From assembly GCA_958418185.1 (NCBI GenBank), contig CATZEP010000017.1, forward strand, positions 1 through 18,334: a stretch of DNA of 18,334 nt, read 5' to 3'. Positions within the stretch are counted from its first letter, which is position 1. Each line of letters begins with the position of its first letter. The position numbers were made by a program, and so were the translations under genes. This DNA comes from an uncultured Collinsella sp. Its GTDB lineage: Bacteria; Actinomycetota; Coriobacteriia; Coriobacteriales; Coriobacteriaceae. This document shows, one piece after another, positions 1 to 7,161 of the stretch. Below the pieces are notes generated by a model. The model was not told where the DNA came from. It made no database searches and saw only the letters and a program-made list of their open reading frames with translations.

Positions 1-3000
1 GTAAAGAGGGAAGCACTGGCCATTAAATGACAACTGGACATCAGGAATTACATCTACAATCAAACAGCTAAAATCACGTTGACCAAATACTATGCTGATA
101 CATAGGTTCATGAGGCAGCGACGAGAATCTTGCTGAGGCATCCCCACATTTTCCCCCTCGACCGTTTCAAGCGGGAAGAATCGAGGTTGTTGGTAAGTCA
201 TATCTATGCACTTGTATTCGAGATAAACCCATTCCTTGCAAAAGGGCCGATACATCGAAGGAACAACTAAAGAATCATCGTAACCAATATCAACATTCCG
301 CTTCAACTGATCAAGGAGACTGCGGTTCCACTTAATAAGCCTCTCATTCTTTTCAACAAAGTCCCCCACCGGTTCGGGAGCGTCCAGCTTTCCAAACTCC
401 TCCTTTTGATTATCGTAGGTCTCAATCATCCGTTTCATTTGAGCTCGAACCTTCTCTTTGCCAAAAGAGTAAATCCAAGCATCGCGCGCCGTCGCGATCC
501 CCCTCGACCAGATGTCAAATATCCCAAAAGGCGGTTTCTTCTTTGTAATGCCTAAGGGTGCAAAGCCATAAAATGCATCATCACGCTGATTCAACCAGTC
601 GCCATATTTGTCGGGTCGAATCGTTGTCCAGGCAATATCGCCATTGACAGCAAACTCCCTAACCAGCTTCAGTTTGTCCTCACGGCTCAGATAATCGCCG
701 ATGTCATGGTAATGGACGACGCCGCGCTCCTTGGAGTCCGGATTCTTGACCAACATAGTGATGGCGACGCCAATCTTTGCACCCGCATCAAATACCTTGC
801 CGCCCTCGCGCCTCCAGTCCGAGGTGTTCTGGTTGCCCTTGAGGTTGAAAACGTAGATGCTGTTGAACTCCTCGACGAGCGATCGGCGAAAACCGCTGGA
901 GGAAGCTGCGTCAACCCATCCTCCGTTACTAACAAAGCAAACGATTCCCTTTTCCTTGATTCGGTCGCTCGCCCACCTGAACGCACGAATGTACGAGTCG
1001 TACAGAGAGTTCTTGTTGGTTGCAATTGTCTTCGCGGCATACGTCTGCGCGATGCGTCCATCGAGCGTCGGATACTTCTCGTTCTGGTTGTTGTCGTTGG
1101 CACTCGCCTGTCCCACCGAGTAAGGTGGATTGCCCACGATCACCCGGATGGGCAGCGCGTTCTGGATGCGCACGCGGTCGGTGTTGTCGTAGAACACCTC
1201 GTCGTCGAGCGTGTTAGACTCCTCGGTCATCTGGAACGTATCGGTGAGCACCGCGCCCTCGAACGGCTGGTAGTCTCCCCCCATGCGTGAGTGGTAGGCG
1301 TACTCGATGTTCACCGTCATGATGTAGTACGCGAGCAACAGAATCTCGTTGGAGTGAATCTCGCGGGTGTACTTGCGCTTGAGTTTCTCGTCGGGGATGA
1401 GGTCACTCTCGATGAGGTGCGCCATGAACGAGCCCGTGCCCGCGAAGGGGTCCAGGATATGCACGCGATCGTCGGCGAGCGACTGGCCGAACTCGTGCTT
1501 GAGAACACGGTCGGTCTCGCGGAGGATGTAGTCGATGATCTCGGTCGGGGTGTAGACGACGCCCATCTTGTCCGAGGTCGCCTTGAACGCGACCTTGAAG
1601 AACTTCTCGTAGAGGTCGCGGATAAGCTGCTGGCGCGCCGCGTCCGACTGGATGGCGGCCGCGCGGCGGCGCACGCTCGCATACACGTCGTCGAGGACCT
1701 CGGAATCCGATGCCTCCTCAATCTTATGCTCTTCGAGTGCGCCCAGGAAACGTTCGATGGCGATGGACACCGGGTTCGATTTCGCGAACTCGAAGTCCCC
1801 GAATAGGGCATCGAAAACCGGGACGGTGATGATGTGCTGGGCGATCATCTCGACCGCGTCCTGTTCGGTGATACTGGGGTTGAGGGAATCCCGGAGGCCG
1901 TGCAGGAACGTCTTGAAGCTGCCGGACACCTCTTCGTTCTCGCGAACGAGTATGCCGATGCGTTCGATGTGGCGCTGGGCGATCTTCGCCACGTCCTCGG
2001 CCCACTCATCCCAGTAGATGCGCGTGCCGCACTTCTTGACCAGCGTGGTCTTGACGGCCCTCTCCCAGCGCTCGACCGGGAAGAACGTGAGCCTCATCTG
2101 CACGCCCTGCGTGATCTCCGCCGCCTTCTGGCTCTCCTCCTCCTGCTTGAGCTTGAGGTCGCCGGCATCCCACCCCTTCTGGTTGGCAGATCCGGCAACC
2201 TTGTTCTTCTCGGCCTCCTGTTGGAGGGCGAGCGCGTTGACCTTTGCCTCGATTCGCTCGTCGTGCGAGCGGAGGGCCTGGAGGATGCTCCAGACGTTCG
2301 CGAACACCTTGCTGTCGTCGAGCGCCTCCTCCGGCGTCATGCCGGCGGGGACGAAAATGGGCAGGATGATGTAGCCGAAGTCCTTACCCTCAGCGCGCCT
2401 CATGACGCGGCCGACGGCCTGGACGACGTCCACGGTCGAGTTCTTGGCATTGAAGAAGATGACGGCGTCGAGGTTGGGCACGTCAATACCCTCGGCGAGG
2501 CAGCGTGCATTGGTGAGGATGCGGCACTCGTCCTCGGCGACGTCCCCTCCGAGCCAGGTGATATTTCTCGTGCGCTGATCAGATGGCATGTTGCCGTCGA
2601 CGTGGCGCAGCTCGCACTTGAGCGGGAGCTCCTCGTGCTCGTCTTCGGCAAACTTCTCGACGATTTGCGAGAAGGCCTCCGTGATGGTCTTCGATGCATT
2701 GATGGTCGAGCAGAAGCCGACGGCGCGGTGTAGCGGCTTGCAGTCGGTCACCATGGTCTCGACGTCATCGACGACGAGCATGCCACCGAGGCCGGTCGCG
2801 TCGTCGGGCGCGCCCTCGCCGTGATCGACGAGGCCCTTCCAGCAACCGATAATCTTGCCGATGTCCGAGGGCTCGAGGCTCATTGCGTTAACGCCCTGGT
2901 CGCTCTCCAAAGAAGGTAGGCGGTCCCCGATGGCATCCTCCTGAACGGTAAGGACGACGACCTTGTAGTCGGTGAGCAGTTTCTGCTCCACGGCCTCGCC

Positions 3001-4209
3001 GAACTTGATCTGGTAGGCGGTGGGGCCGTAGATAGACTCGTCGTCCATGGAGGCAATGGTGTAGTCCTCCTCGGCGCCTTTGCGTTTGGCGGTCTCGCCG
3101 TAGATGCGCGGGGTCGCCGTCATGTACAGGCGCTTCTTGGCGGCAACGTTCTCGTTGAAGTGGATCTTCATGAAGGCCGAAGCCTCCGTCTTGGAGACGC
3201 CCGGAAGAGCGTTGCCGGTCGTGCGGTGGGCCTCATCGCACACAACGACATCGAACTCGGGCATGCCGAGCGCCTGCGCGTCATGGATGACACTGATGGA
3301 TTGGTAGGTCGAGAAGATGACGACCAGCCCGTCGGGGTTCGATCGCCTGCAACGCTTGAACGAGCGGTACAGGCTCTCGGGATTCGTCGTCGCAGGATAC
3401 TCGAATGAATCGAGCGTCATCGGGATGACGTCGTCCTTGCGCGACGCCTTCGAGTCCGAACAGACGACGAGCGAGGACATGGGCACGCGGCTCTGGCCCA
3501 TCCACTCGCGCATGGACTGTCCGACGAGGGAGATCGACGGCGCGCAGAAGAGTATCGTGCCGGCGGCGGGGCCGATCCAGTCCTCGACGAGGCGGAGGGA
3601 CATGAGGGTCTTTCCCGTGCCGCACGCCATGATCGCCTTGCAGCGGTCAAACTCCGCCCACTTTTCCTCGATTGCCGCGACCGCGCGCTCCTGATGCGAA
3701 CGGAGGTCGTAGGTCACACGCTCGCCGGCGGGAACACCTTCGATGAACGGCGCCCAGTCGATATTGGAGGCCGCCATCTTGGCGGTATCGATGTACATGG
3801 ACCCGCTGGCGTCGATTTGCTTCTGGAGGTTCTTTCCCGGGCCCTTCGCCGTCGTCATGACCATCAGGGAGTCGACGCCGTCGATAAAAGCGGCATGGGC
3901 GAAGAACGAGTCGCAGATGCCCTTGGGGAGGTCCTTCTCGCCGTCGTAGCATTTGCATTGGATTGCCCACCACTCCCCCGCCTCGGCGGTCTGGGCCATA
4001 AGGTCGATTCCGTTGTCCTGGGTGTCGTGGACGGGGCAATCGTCCCATTCGAGTGCCTGGGCTATCGTCCCGACGCGGGAGAAGAACAGCGCGTAGAAGG
4101 GGTCATTCTTGAGATAGTAAATGCAGGCCGCCTCGTACTTGTCGCCCTTCTCCTTGGTCGTTGCCGACCCATTGACGATAGGATCAAGGGCATCGTAGAC
4201 GGTCTTCAT
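1..4209 (-). CDS. Type ISP-like restriction-modification enzyme (nuclease-helicase-methylase), 3' end cut by window
   Basis: The frame is open from the ATG at 4209 to the window edge: 1403 codons and no stop. A PD-(D/E)xK nuclease of the Mrr type is visible near the N-terminus (D69 in GIDLM, then Q84-C-K86). A superfamily 2 helicase follows: Walker A ACGTGKT with K200, DEAH at 325-328, TATPR at 364-368, and motif VI QAVGRVMRR from about 597. An N6-adenine methylase comes next, with motif I DPFAGTGSF at 920-927 and catalytic NPPY at 1027-1030. The remainder should be the target-recognition domain. This order matches single-polypeptide Type ISP enzymes such as LlaBIII, which methylate and cleave DNA, translocating on ATP; they are usually about 1600 residues, so some 200 may be missing here. 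An AGGAG site lies 7 bases before the ATG. No separate specificity or methylase gene is next to it. Family assignment is firm; activity and target site are unknown. Confidence 0.9.
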   Translation of the reverse strand, partial: MKTVYDALDPIVNGSATTKEKGDKYEAACIYYLKNDPFYALFFSRVGTIAQALEWDDCPVHDTQDNGIDLMAQTAEAGEWWAIQCKCYDGEKDLPKGICDSFFAHAAFIDGVDSLMVMTTAKGPGKNLQKQIDASGSMYIDTAKMAASNIDWAPFIEGVPAGERVTYDLRSHQERAVAAIEEKWAEFDRCKAIMACGTGKTLMSLRLVEDWIGPAAGTILFCAPSISLVGQSMREWMGQSRVPMSSLVVCSDSKASRKDDVIPMTLDSFEYPATTNPESLYRSFKRCRRSNPDGLVVIFSTYQSISVIHDAQALGMPEFDVVVCDEAHRTTGNALPGVSKTEASAFMKIHFNENVAAKKRLYMTATPRIYGETAKRKGAEEDYTIASMDDESIYGPTAYQIKFGEAVEQKLLTDYKVVVLTVQEDAIGDRLPSLESDQGVNAMSLEPSDIGKIIGCWKGLVDHGEGAPDDATGLGGMLVVDDVETMVTDCKPLHRAVGFCSTINASKTITEAFSQIVEKFAEDEHEELPLKCELRHVDGNMPSDQRTRNITWLGGDVAEDECRILTNARCLAEGIDVPNLDAVIFFNAKNSTVDVVQAVGRVMRRAEGKDFGYIILPIFVPAGMTPEEALDDSKVFANVWSILQALRSHDERIEAKVNALALQQEAEKNKVAGSANQKGWDAGDLKLKQEEESQKAAEITQGVQMRLTFFPVERWERAVKTTLVKKCGTRIYWDEWAEDVAKIAQRHIERIGILVRENEEVSGSFKTFLHGLRDSLNPSITEQDAVEMIAQHIITVPVFDALFGDFEFAKSNPVSIAIERFLGALEEHKIEEASDSEVLDDVYASVRRRAAAIQSDAARQQLIRDLYEKFFKVAFKATSDKMGVVYTPTEIIDYILRETDRVLKHEFGQSLADDRVHILDPFAGTGSFMAHLIESDLIPDEKLKRKYTREIHSNEILLLAYYIMTVNIEYAYHSRMGGDYQPFEGAVLTDTFQMTEESNTLDDEVFYDNTDRVRIQNALPIRVIVGNPPYSVGQASANDNNQNEKYPTLDGRIAQTYAAKTIATNKNSLYDSYIRAFRWASDRIKEKGIVCFVSNGGWVDAASSSGFRRSLVEEFNSIYVFNLKGNQNTSDWRREGGKVFDAGAKIGVAITMLVKNPDSKERGVVHYHDIGDYLSREDKLKLVREFAVNGDIAWTTIRPDKYGDWLNQRDDAFYGFAPLGITKKKPPFGIFDIWSRGIATARDAWIYSFGKEKVRAQMKRMIETYDNQKEEFGKLDAPEPVGDFVEKNERLIKWNRSLLDQLKRNVDIGYDDSLVVPSMYRPFCKEWVYLEYKCIDMTYQQPRFFPLETVEGENVGMPQQDSRRCLMNLCISIVFGQRDFSCLIVDVIPDVQLSFNGQCFPLY

Positions 4210-4214
4210 ATAGC

Positions 4215-4271
4215 GACTCCTTTGTTGCAGCTCAGATGTCATCATTTTAGATAAAGTCATTTATCAGTTAA
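4215..4271 (-). promoter_or_regulatory. Promoter and ribosome binding site of the restriction-modification gene
   Basis: On the minus strand TTAACT (4266-4271) and TAAAAT (4244-4249) are separated by 16 bases and resemble -35 and -10 boxes (4 of 6 and 5 of 6 matches). The 16-base spacer is an inverted repeat, GATAAA-TGAC-TTTATC, which could be an operator. The Shine-Dalgarno AGGAG is at 4217-4221. The prediction is by eye. Confidence 0.5.
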
Positions 4272-4325
4272 TGCTCATTTGAAGGCGAATCGGCGAAGAG
4301 CAATACTGCATTAGCAACCTCTCAT

Positions 4326-4350
4326 CAAAAAGCCCGGCATAGCCGGGCTC
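4326..4350 (-). terminator. Rho-independent terminator after the 262-residue gene
   Basis: A perfect 8-bp stem, AGCCCGGC and GCCGGGCT, encloses a 3-base loop and is followed on the minus strand by a run of T (4327-4331 as A on the plus strand). It sits 29 bases past the stop codon of the minus-strand gene ending at 4379 and separates it from the promoter of the restriction gene. Confidence 0.85.
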
Positions 4351-4378
4351 AACTATATTCGAATGTCGATGATGATCA

Positions 4379-5167
4379 TTACGCAGTCGTGCAAACCGTT
4401 TTCTTTAAACAGTCAAACAGCTTGTCGACTTCTTCCGCTTTAGCGCCGAGACGCAGATAGTAGCTACGCAGCTCCTTTCCTGAATAAATCGACGACAGAA
4501 TGGTCGCACGTTTATTTAGACGACGCTCGTCGAGAAGCTCGTACAGCATGCTGACTTCTGTCTTGTCCCTCGAATAACCCAGATACGACACCAGCAGGTT
4601 CTGAACCGAGCGATACTTATCCAAAGTCCTGTCTTTGTTGTTCGAGCCGTACAAATCAGCACTATTCCAGGCTGACACCATTTGTTTCGCCGAAGCGAAC
4701 TCGAACTCAGAGCCCGTTGCAATTGCCTTCAACGTCGCTTCAACTGCAGCTTCATCTTGGTCTTTACCGGTAACCCAGAGCCATTTCCCCTTCACGAACC
4801 AATTGTCATTGATTATTTCTTGATTCTTCATCACCTTCTTAAGTCTTTTAGAGCTCTCCTCTTCGATCAACTTCGGAGCATTCCTTACCCCCACACCCCG
4901 CCCCTCATTCTTCAAGCCTTCTTTCTTGCAGAGCAACGACCACTCTTCAGGGGTGACAGTCGTCTTGATATGGATGATGGGGGTGGGGGTATCGGCACCG
5001 TTCATAGAGTCCATCTTGGTCGTTAAGCCAGCATTTTCGACAAGCGCAGCACCGTTGGCGGTACGCTCGGCAGCGCCACACGCGTCAGTGACGTGCGCGG
5101 CGACGCCGCGCGTACCGCCAACGGGCAGCGCGGCGTCGAGGCATGCGGCGACCGGCTTAGCAGGCAT
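4379..5167 (-). CDS. Unrecognised 262-residue protein of the accessory cassette
   Basis: I do not recognise this protein. The start at 5167 is chosen because GGAGAG stands about 9 bases upstream and the gene then overlaps the stop of the upstream HTH gene by 11 bases, which suggests translational coupling. The first 50 residues are an alanine-rich, low-complexity stretch encoded by a GC-rich segment that holds a 15-bp inverted repeat. From about residue 64 the protein looks folded: a mixed segment (TPIIHIKTTVTPEEWSLL), a lysine-rich helix at about 100-118, then mostly helical sequence rich in charged residues with several YLGYSR/LYELL-like turns. No signal peptide, membrane segment or catalytic motif is evident. 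An internal ATG at 5014 would give 211 residues without the odd N-terminus but lacks a good ribosome binding site. Because it is co-transcribed with an HTH protein it may be a mobile-element or defence accessory, but that is only context. Confidence 0.7.
   Translation of the reverse strand: MPAKPVAACLDAALPVGGTRGVAAHVTDACGAAERTANGAALVENAGLTTKMDSMNGADTPTPIIHIKTTVTPEEWSLLCKKEGLKNEGRGVGVRNAPKLIEEESSKRLKKVMKNQEIINDNWFVKGKWLWVTGKDQDEAAVEATLKAIATGSEFEFASAKQMVSAWNSADLYGSNNKDRTLDKYRSVQNLLVSYLGYSRDKTEVSMLYELLDERRLNKRATILSSIYSGKELRSYYLRLGAKAEEVDKLFDCLKKTVCTTA
5052..5124. repeat. Perfect 15-bp inverted repeat inside a coding region
   Basis: CCGTTGGCGGTACGC at 5052-5066 is the exact reverse complement of 5110-5124. 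The 43-base spacer is itself rich in GC and contains a smaller imperfect palindrome around CACGCGTCA and TGACGTG. The whole block is much richer in GC than the rest of the gene, and encodes its low-complexity N-terminus. Confidence 0.8.
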
Positions 5168-5405
5168 GGTTGCTGCTCTCCAGAGATGCCAGGTACTCAA
5201 CCAGGTCGGCCTTATCGACACGCCAGGCTCGACCAATCTTGACCCCGCCAGCGGCTTTAAGAACCTCAATCGCCGTCGTCTTACAGACATGGAGAAGTAC
5301 TGCGATGTCGCGAGCAGTTACGTAAGCGTGCGGGATTTTACCCAACGCGCGGCACCACTCCTTGCGCCTCACCACACCCATTTGATTTGCATTCATATCG
5401 TCCAT
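5157..5405 (-). CDS. Small excisionase/MerR-type helix-turn-helix protein
   Basis: This 82-residue protein has a winged HTH of the excisionase (HTH_17) type: YVTARDIAVLLHV at about 27-39, a recognition helix KTTAIEVLKAAG at about 41-52, then the typical wing GRAWRVDKADLVEYL to about residue 72. Such proteins bind DNA as recombination directionality factors or as small transcription regulators. The ATG at 5405 has AAGGGAG 5-6 bases upstream. It overlaps the next gene on the same strand by 11 bases, so the two are very likely one transcript. The 121 bases upstream are shared with a divergent gene and carry a 7-bp inverted repeat. No integrase gene is in the window, so a true Xis role is unproven and an autoregulator is as likely. 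Confidence 0.8.
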   Translation of the reverse strand: MDDMNANQMGVVRRKEWCRALGKIPHAYVTARDIAVLLHVCKTTAIEVLKAAGGVKIGRAWRVDKADLVEYLASLESSNHAC

Positions 5406-5418
5406 TTGAACTCCCTTC

Positions 5419-5444
5419 GTTTATATCGAATGCAATTTATAAAC
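5419..5444. promoter_or_regulatory. Inverted repeat in the divergent intergenic region, possible operator
   Basis: GTTTATA at 5419-5425 and TATAAAC at 5438-5444 form a 7-bp inverted repeat just upstream of the HTH gene's ribosome binding site. The minus-strand reading of the left arm contains TATAAA, a plausible -10 box, so a protein bound here would block the HTH gene. The divergent plus-strand gene also has A+T-rich -10-like sequence (CATATATAAG, near 5470) but no convincing -35 box. Confidence 0.4.
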
Positions 5445-5525
5445 TAGGCTTTACCTCGGCGGATGTCATATATAAGATGTGAATAGAACGGTATTGAATT
5501 ATTTTCGGATAGTAAGGAGAGAACG

Positions 5526-6716
5526 ATGAACTGCCCCGCAATCAAAGTACCGGCATCTATGCCGACGGAAATCATGCCTTGGACGCTTCCCTCGTGCCGG
5601 GAAAAAAATGCTGAAATCTTCGGAATAGAACGAATCGCGCTTATCTGCAAGCCCCATTCGATTGCCTACGGCATCCCTTCGGGCTTCTCAACCGGAACCC
5701 TTTTGGACGTAGATCTGAATGATCCAAAGAAAATCATTCAGTTTGTTGAGAGGTATGGACTTCCAACCACTCCATATGCGAACCAATCTGAACGCGTTGA
5801 AAAACGTTTCATCTCAAACGACGTCTTCTCCGATAAGCCGGAACAGGATGGTCTAGATATTTGGTATGACGCATTGAATGCATCAGAAAGAAGCGCTGAA
5901 ATCAGCTCGAATCGTGATTGCGCCCTATTTAATAGCTTCAAGGATAAGGGCCGCTCACAGGGAACCGAGGTCGCCAACTTAACCGAGGGCATCAGGTATA
6001 AGAAGGAACAGGTCATTTTGCTGGACGATCTCGTTACAACGATGGCATTCATGCAATTAGCCACGCTTCTATTTACAGGCAAAGCAGCTTACGGTGACCG
6101 TGCATACGACTACGTCTTGCATCAGGTATGCATCTCTCAGAACAAAGATATTTTTGAAAATAGATTTTCGCAGTTGCGTTGGGCACTTCAAATGATCGAT
6201 GCCTCCGAGCCACAGCTAGCAGTAGCTAAACCCGGCACATTTGAAATGGAGGAGGGGACTAAGATCTGGGTGAGCGATCAATTCGAGTCGATAGAGATAG
6301 CCCTTGCAACATTCATTGATCTCGCCATCAACCCTTATCCTGAACCCCATGCCTTCATTCAAGAGCAGACTTTGCGTCGAATGGTCAACCGGAATTTAAA
6401 CGATCAAAATCTAATTTACGGAAGCTTGACAAGAGCCTGGGCGATACAGCTACTTGAAACCCTTGAGAGCCATTTCTCCTGGAACACTTGTCGCGTATGC
6501 GGGCGACCGTACAAGATTCGTCAGCAGACAATGAAGGCTTACGTCAAACAGGAGGATGCAAACGAAGATCGGTTCAAAGATCGAAACAATGCGCGCGATA
6601 AAAATGGCTATTGCTGTAAAGCGCACGAGCAGCGCGTCCGACGTAAAAAAGACAAGAGGATCAGCAACGATCAACTGGATAAAGCCGCTCGCAAAATGGA
6701 CGAACATGGCCGGTAA
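5526..6716 (+). CDS. Unrecognised 396-residue protein with C-terminal Cys/His zinc-ribbon-like motif
   Basis: I cannot name the family. The ATG at 5526 has GGAG 6-8 bases upstream. The C-terminal part has C322-x2-C325 (TCRVCGRPYKIR), and about 37 residues later C363-C364-x2-H367 (YCCKAHEQRVRRKK). This is arranged like a treble-clef or zinc-ribbon metal site, followed by a strongly basic tail that could bind nucleic acid. The central part (about 160-310) is helical and hydrophobic/aromatic but shows no signal peptide or clear membrane span. The arrangement recalls bacterial proteins with a helical body and a C-terminal CGNR-like finger, but the CGNR signature itself is absent. It is divergent from the HTH pair and lies between it and the tRNA, in sequence richer in A+T than the core genes, which suggests transfer. 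A nucleic-acid-related role is an inference from the finger and basic tail only. Confidence 0.8.
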   Translation: MNCPAIKVPASMPTEIMPWTLPSCREKNAEIFGIERIALICKPHSIAYGIPSGFSTGTLLDVDLNDPKKIIQFVERYGLPTTPYANQSERVEKRFISNDVFSDKPEQDGLDIWYDALNASERSAEISSNRDCALFNSFKDKGRSQGTEVANLTEGIRYKKEQVILLDDLVTTMAFMQLATLLFTGKAAYGDRAYDYVLHQVCISQNKDIFENRFSQLRWALQMIDASEPQLAVAKPGTFEMEEGTKIWVSDQFESIEIALATFIDLAINPYPEPHAFIQEQTLRRMVNRNLNDQNLIYGSLTRAWAIQLLETLESHFSWNTCRVCGRPYKIRQQTMKAYVKQEDANEDRFKDRNNARDKNGYCCKAHEQRVRRKKDKRISNDQLDKAARKMDEHGR

Positions 6717-6769
6717 AATGACGGAACTATGAATTTCAATAATTCAATTTAGAGGCTAAAACCCGTTTT

Positions 6770-6801
6770 ATTGCACACGCCATTGCACAGTCCATTGCAC
6801 A
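6770..6801. repeat. Three ATTGCACA direct repeats with 12-bp period beside tRNA-Thr
   Basis: ATTGCACA begins at 6770, 6782 and 6794. The units are separated by CGCC and GTCC, so the period is exactly 12 bases. The block lies in the noncoding gap between the 396-residue gene and the tRNA terminator. Short phased repeats beside a tRNA can be integrase arm-type binding sites, but no integrase is present here to confirm it. Confidence 0.6.
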
Positions 6802-6818
6802 CAACAGCCCAAAACAAG

Positions 6819-6858
6819 AACGCAGGTCAGAGAAAATAACCTCTGACCTGCGTTTTTG
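6819..6858 (-). terminator. Strong hairpin terminator, downstream of tRNA-Thr and usable in both directions
   Basis: A perfect 14-bp stem (AACGCAGGTCAGAG with its complement at 6841-6854) encloses an 8-base loop, AAAATAAC. On the plus strand it ends in TTTTTG; on the minus strand in TTCTTGTTTT. It lies 8 bases beyond the CCA end of the tRNA on the minus strand, and 102 bases after the stop of the plus-strand gene, so it can end both transcripts. Confidence 0.85.
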
Positions 6859-6862
6859 TTAA

Positions 6863-6937
6863 TGGAGCCAGTGACAGGAATCGAACCTGCAACCCACTGA
6901 TTACAAATCAGTTGCGCTACCGTTGCGCCACACTGGC
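6863..6937 (-). tRNA. tRNA-Thr (UGU anticodon)
   Basis: The minus strand folds into a complete cloverleaf of 75 bases including an encoded CCA. The acceptor is GCCAGTG with CACTGGC; the D arm is GCGC/GCGC; the anticodon stem ACTGA/TCAGT holds the loop TTTGTAA with anticodon TGT; and the T arm GCAGG/CCTGT holds TTCGATT. The discriminator is T. The 3' end points toward the accessory region on the left, the orientation expected of a tRNA used as an integration site. Confidence 0.95.
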
Positions 6938-6967
6938 ACACTTGGCGCTTTCGCGCGAAGCCAGTTA

Positions 6968-6996
6968 AGAATAAAGGAATTGCGGACGAGGCGCAA
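6968..6996 (-). promoter_or_regulatory. Putative promoter of tRNA-Thr
   Basis: On the minus strand TTGCGC (6991-6996) and TATTCT (6968-6973) are 17 bases apart. Transcription would start about 23 bases before the mature 5' end of the tRNA. The match to consensus is moderate (3 of 6 and 4 of 6), but spacing and position fit. Confidence 0.45.
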
Positions 6997-7083
6997 CAGG
7001 CCACACGGCGTTATACAAATATGCAAAATCCAGCAACAACAGGTACCAGGCCCGTTCATTTCTGTCGGTTCGCCCTCAATCTC

Positions 7084-7157
7084 AAAACCATTCGTTAGAA
7101 CGAATAGTTTTAATTACAATTGCTATATATAAAACTATTCGTTCTAACGAAGGGTTT
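7084..7157 (+). promoter_or_regulatory. Double palindromic operator around an extended -10 promoter of the HTH-HipA gene
   Basis: Two near-identical palindromes share the core TTCGTT-NN-AACGAA: the first at 7091-7104 (NN is AG), the second at 7138-7151 (NN is CT). The similarity extends outward to AAAAC and GTTT on both sides. The pair also forms a perfect 22-bp inverted repeat (7091-7112 with 7130-7151) centred on 7121. The spacer contains TGC-TATATA (7121-7129), an extended -10 box, which puts the transcription start close to or inside the second palindrome. A dimeric repressor bound at both sites would shut off the gene. The fused HTH protein just downstream is the obvious candidate. Confidence 0.75.
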
Positions 7158-7161
7158 CGCG

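Noticed and set aside
706..4254. Long plus-strand open frames antisense to the restriction gene (for example 706-1290, 1834-2733, 3694-4254)
   Set aside because: They are mirror readings of a GC-rich coding gene with clear domains on the minus strand; their translations show no family motif and are rich in Leu/Arg/Val/Asp patterns typical of antisense.
5168..5290. Earlier ATG at 5290 for the 262-residue protein
   Set aside because: It would read through most of the HTH gene in another frame; the start at 5167 has a ribosome binding site and gives the usual short overlap.
7120..7161. TTG at 7120 as the start of the HTH-HipA gene
   Set aside because: It falls inside the operator and promoter, with no ribosome binding site; the HTH domain begins directly after the ATG at 7162.
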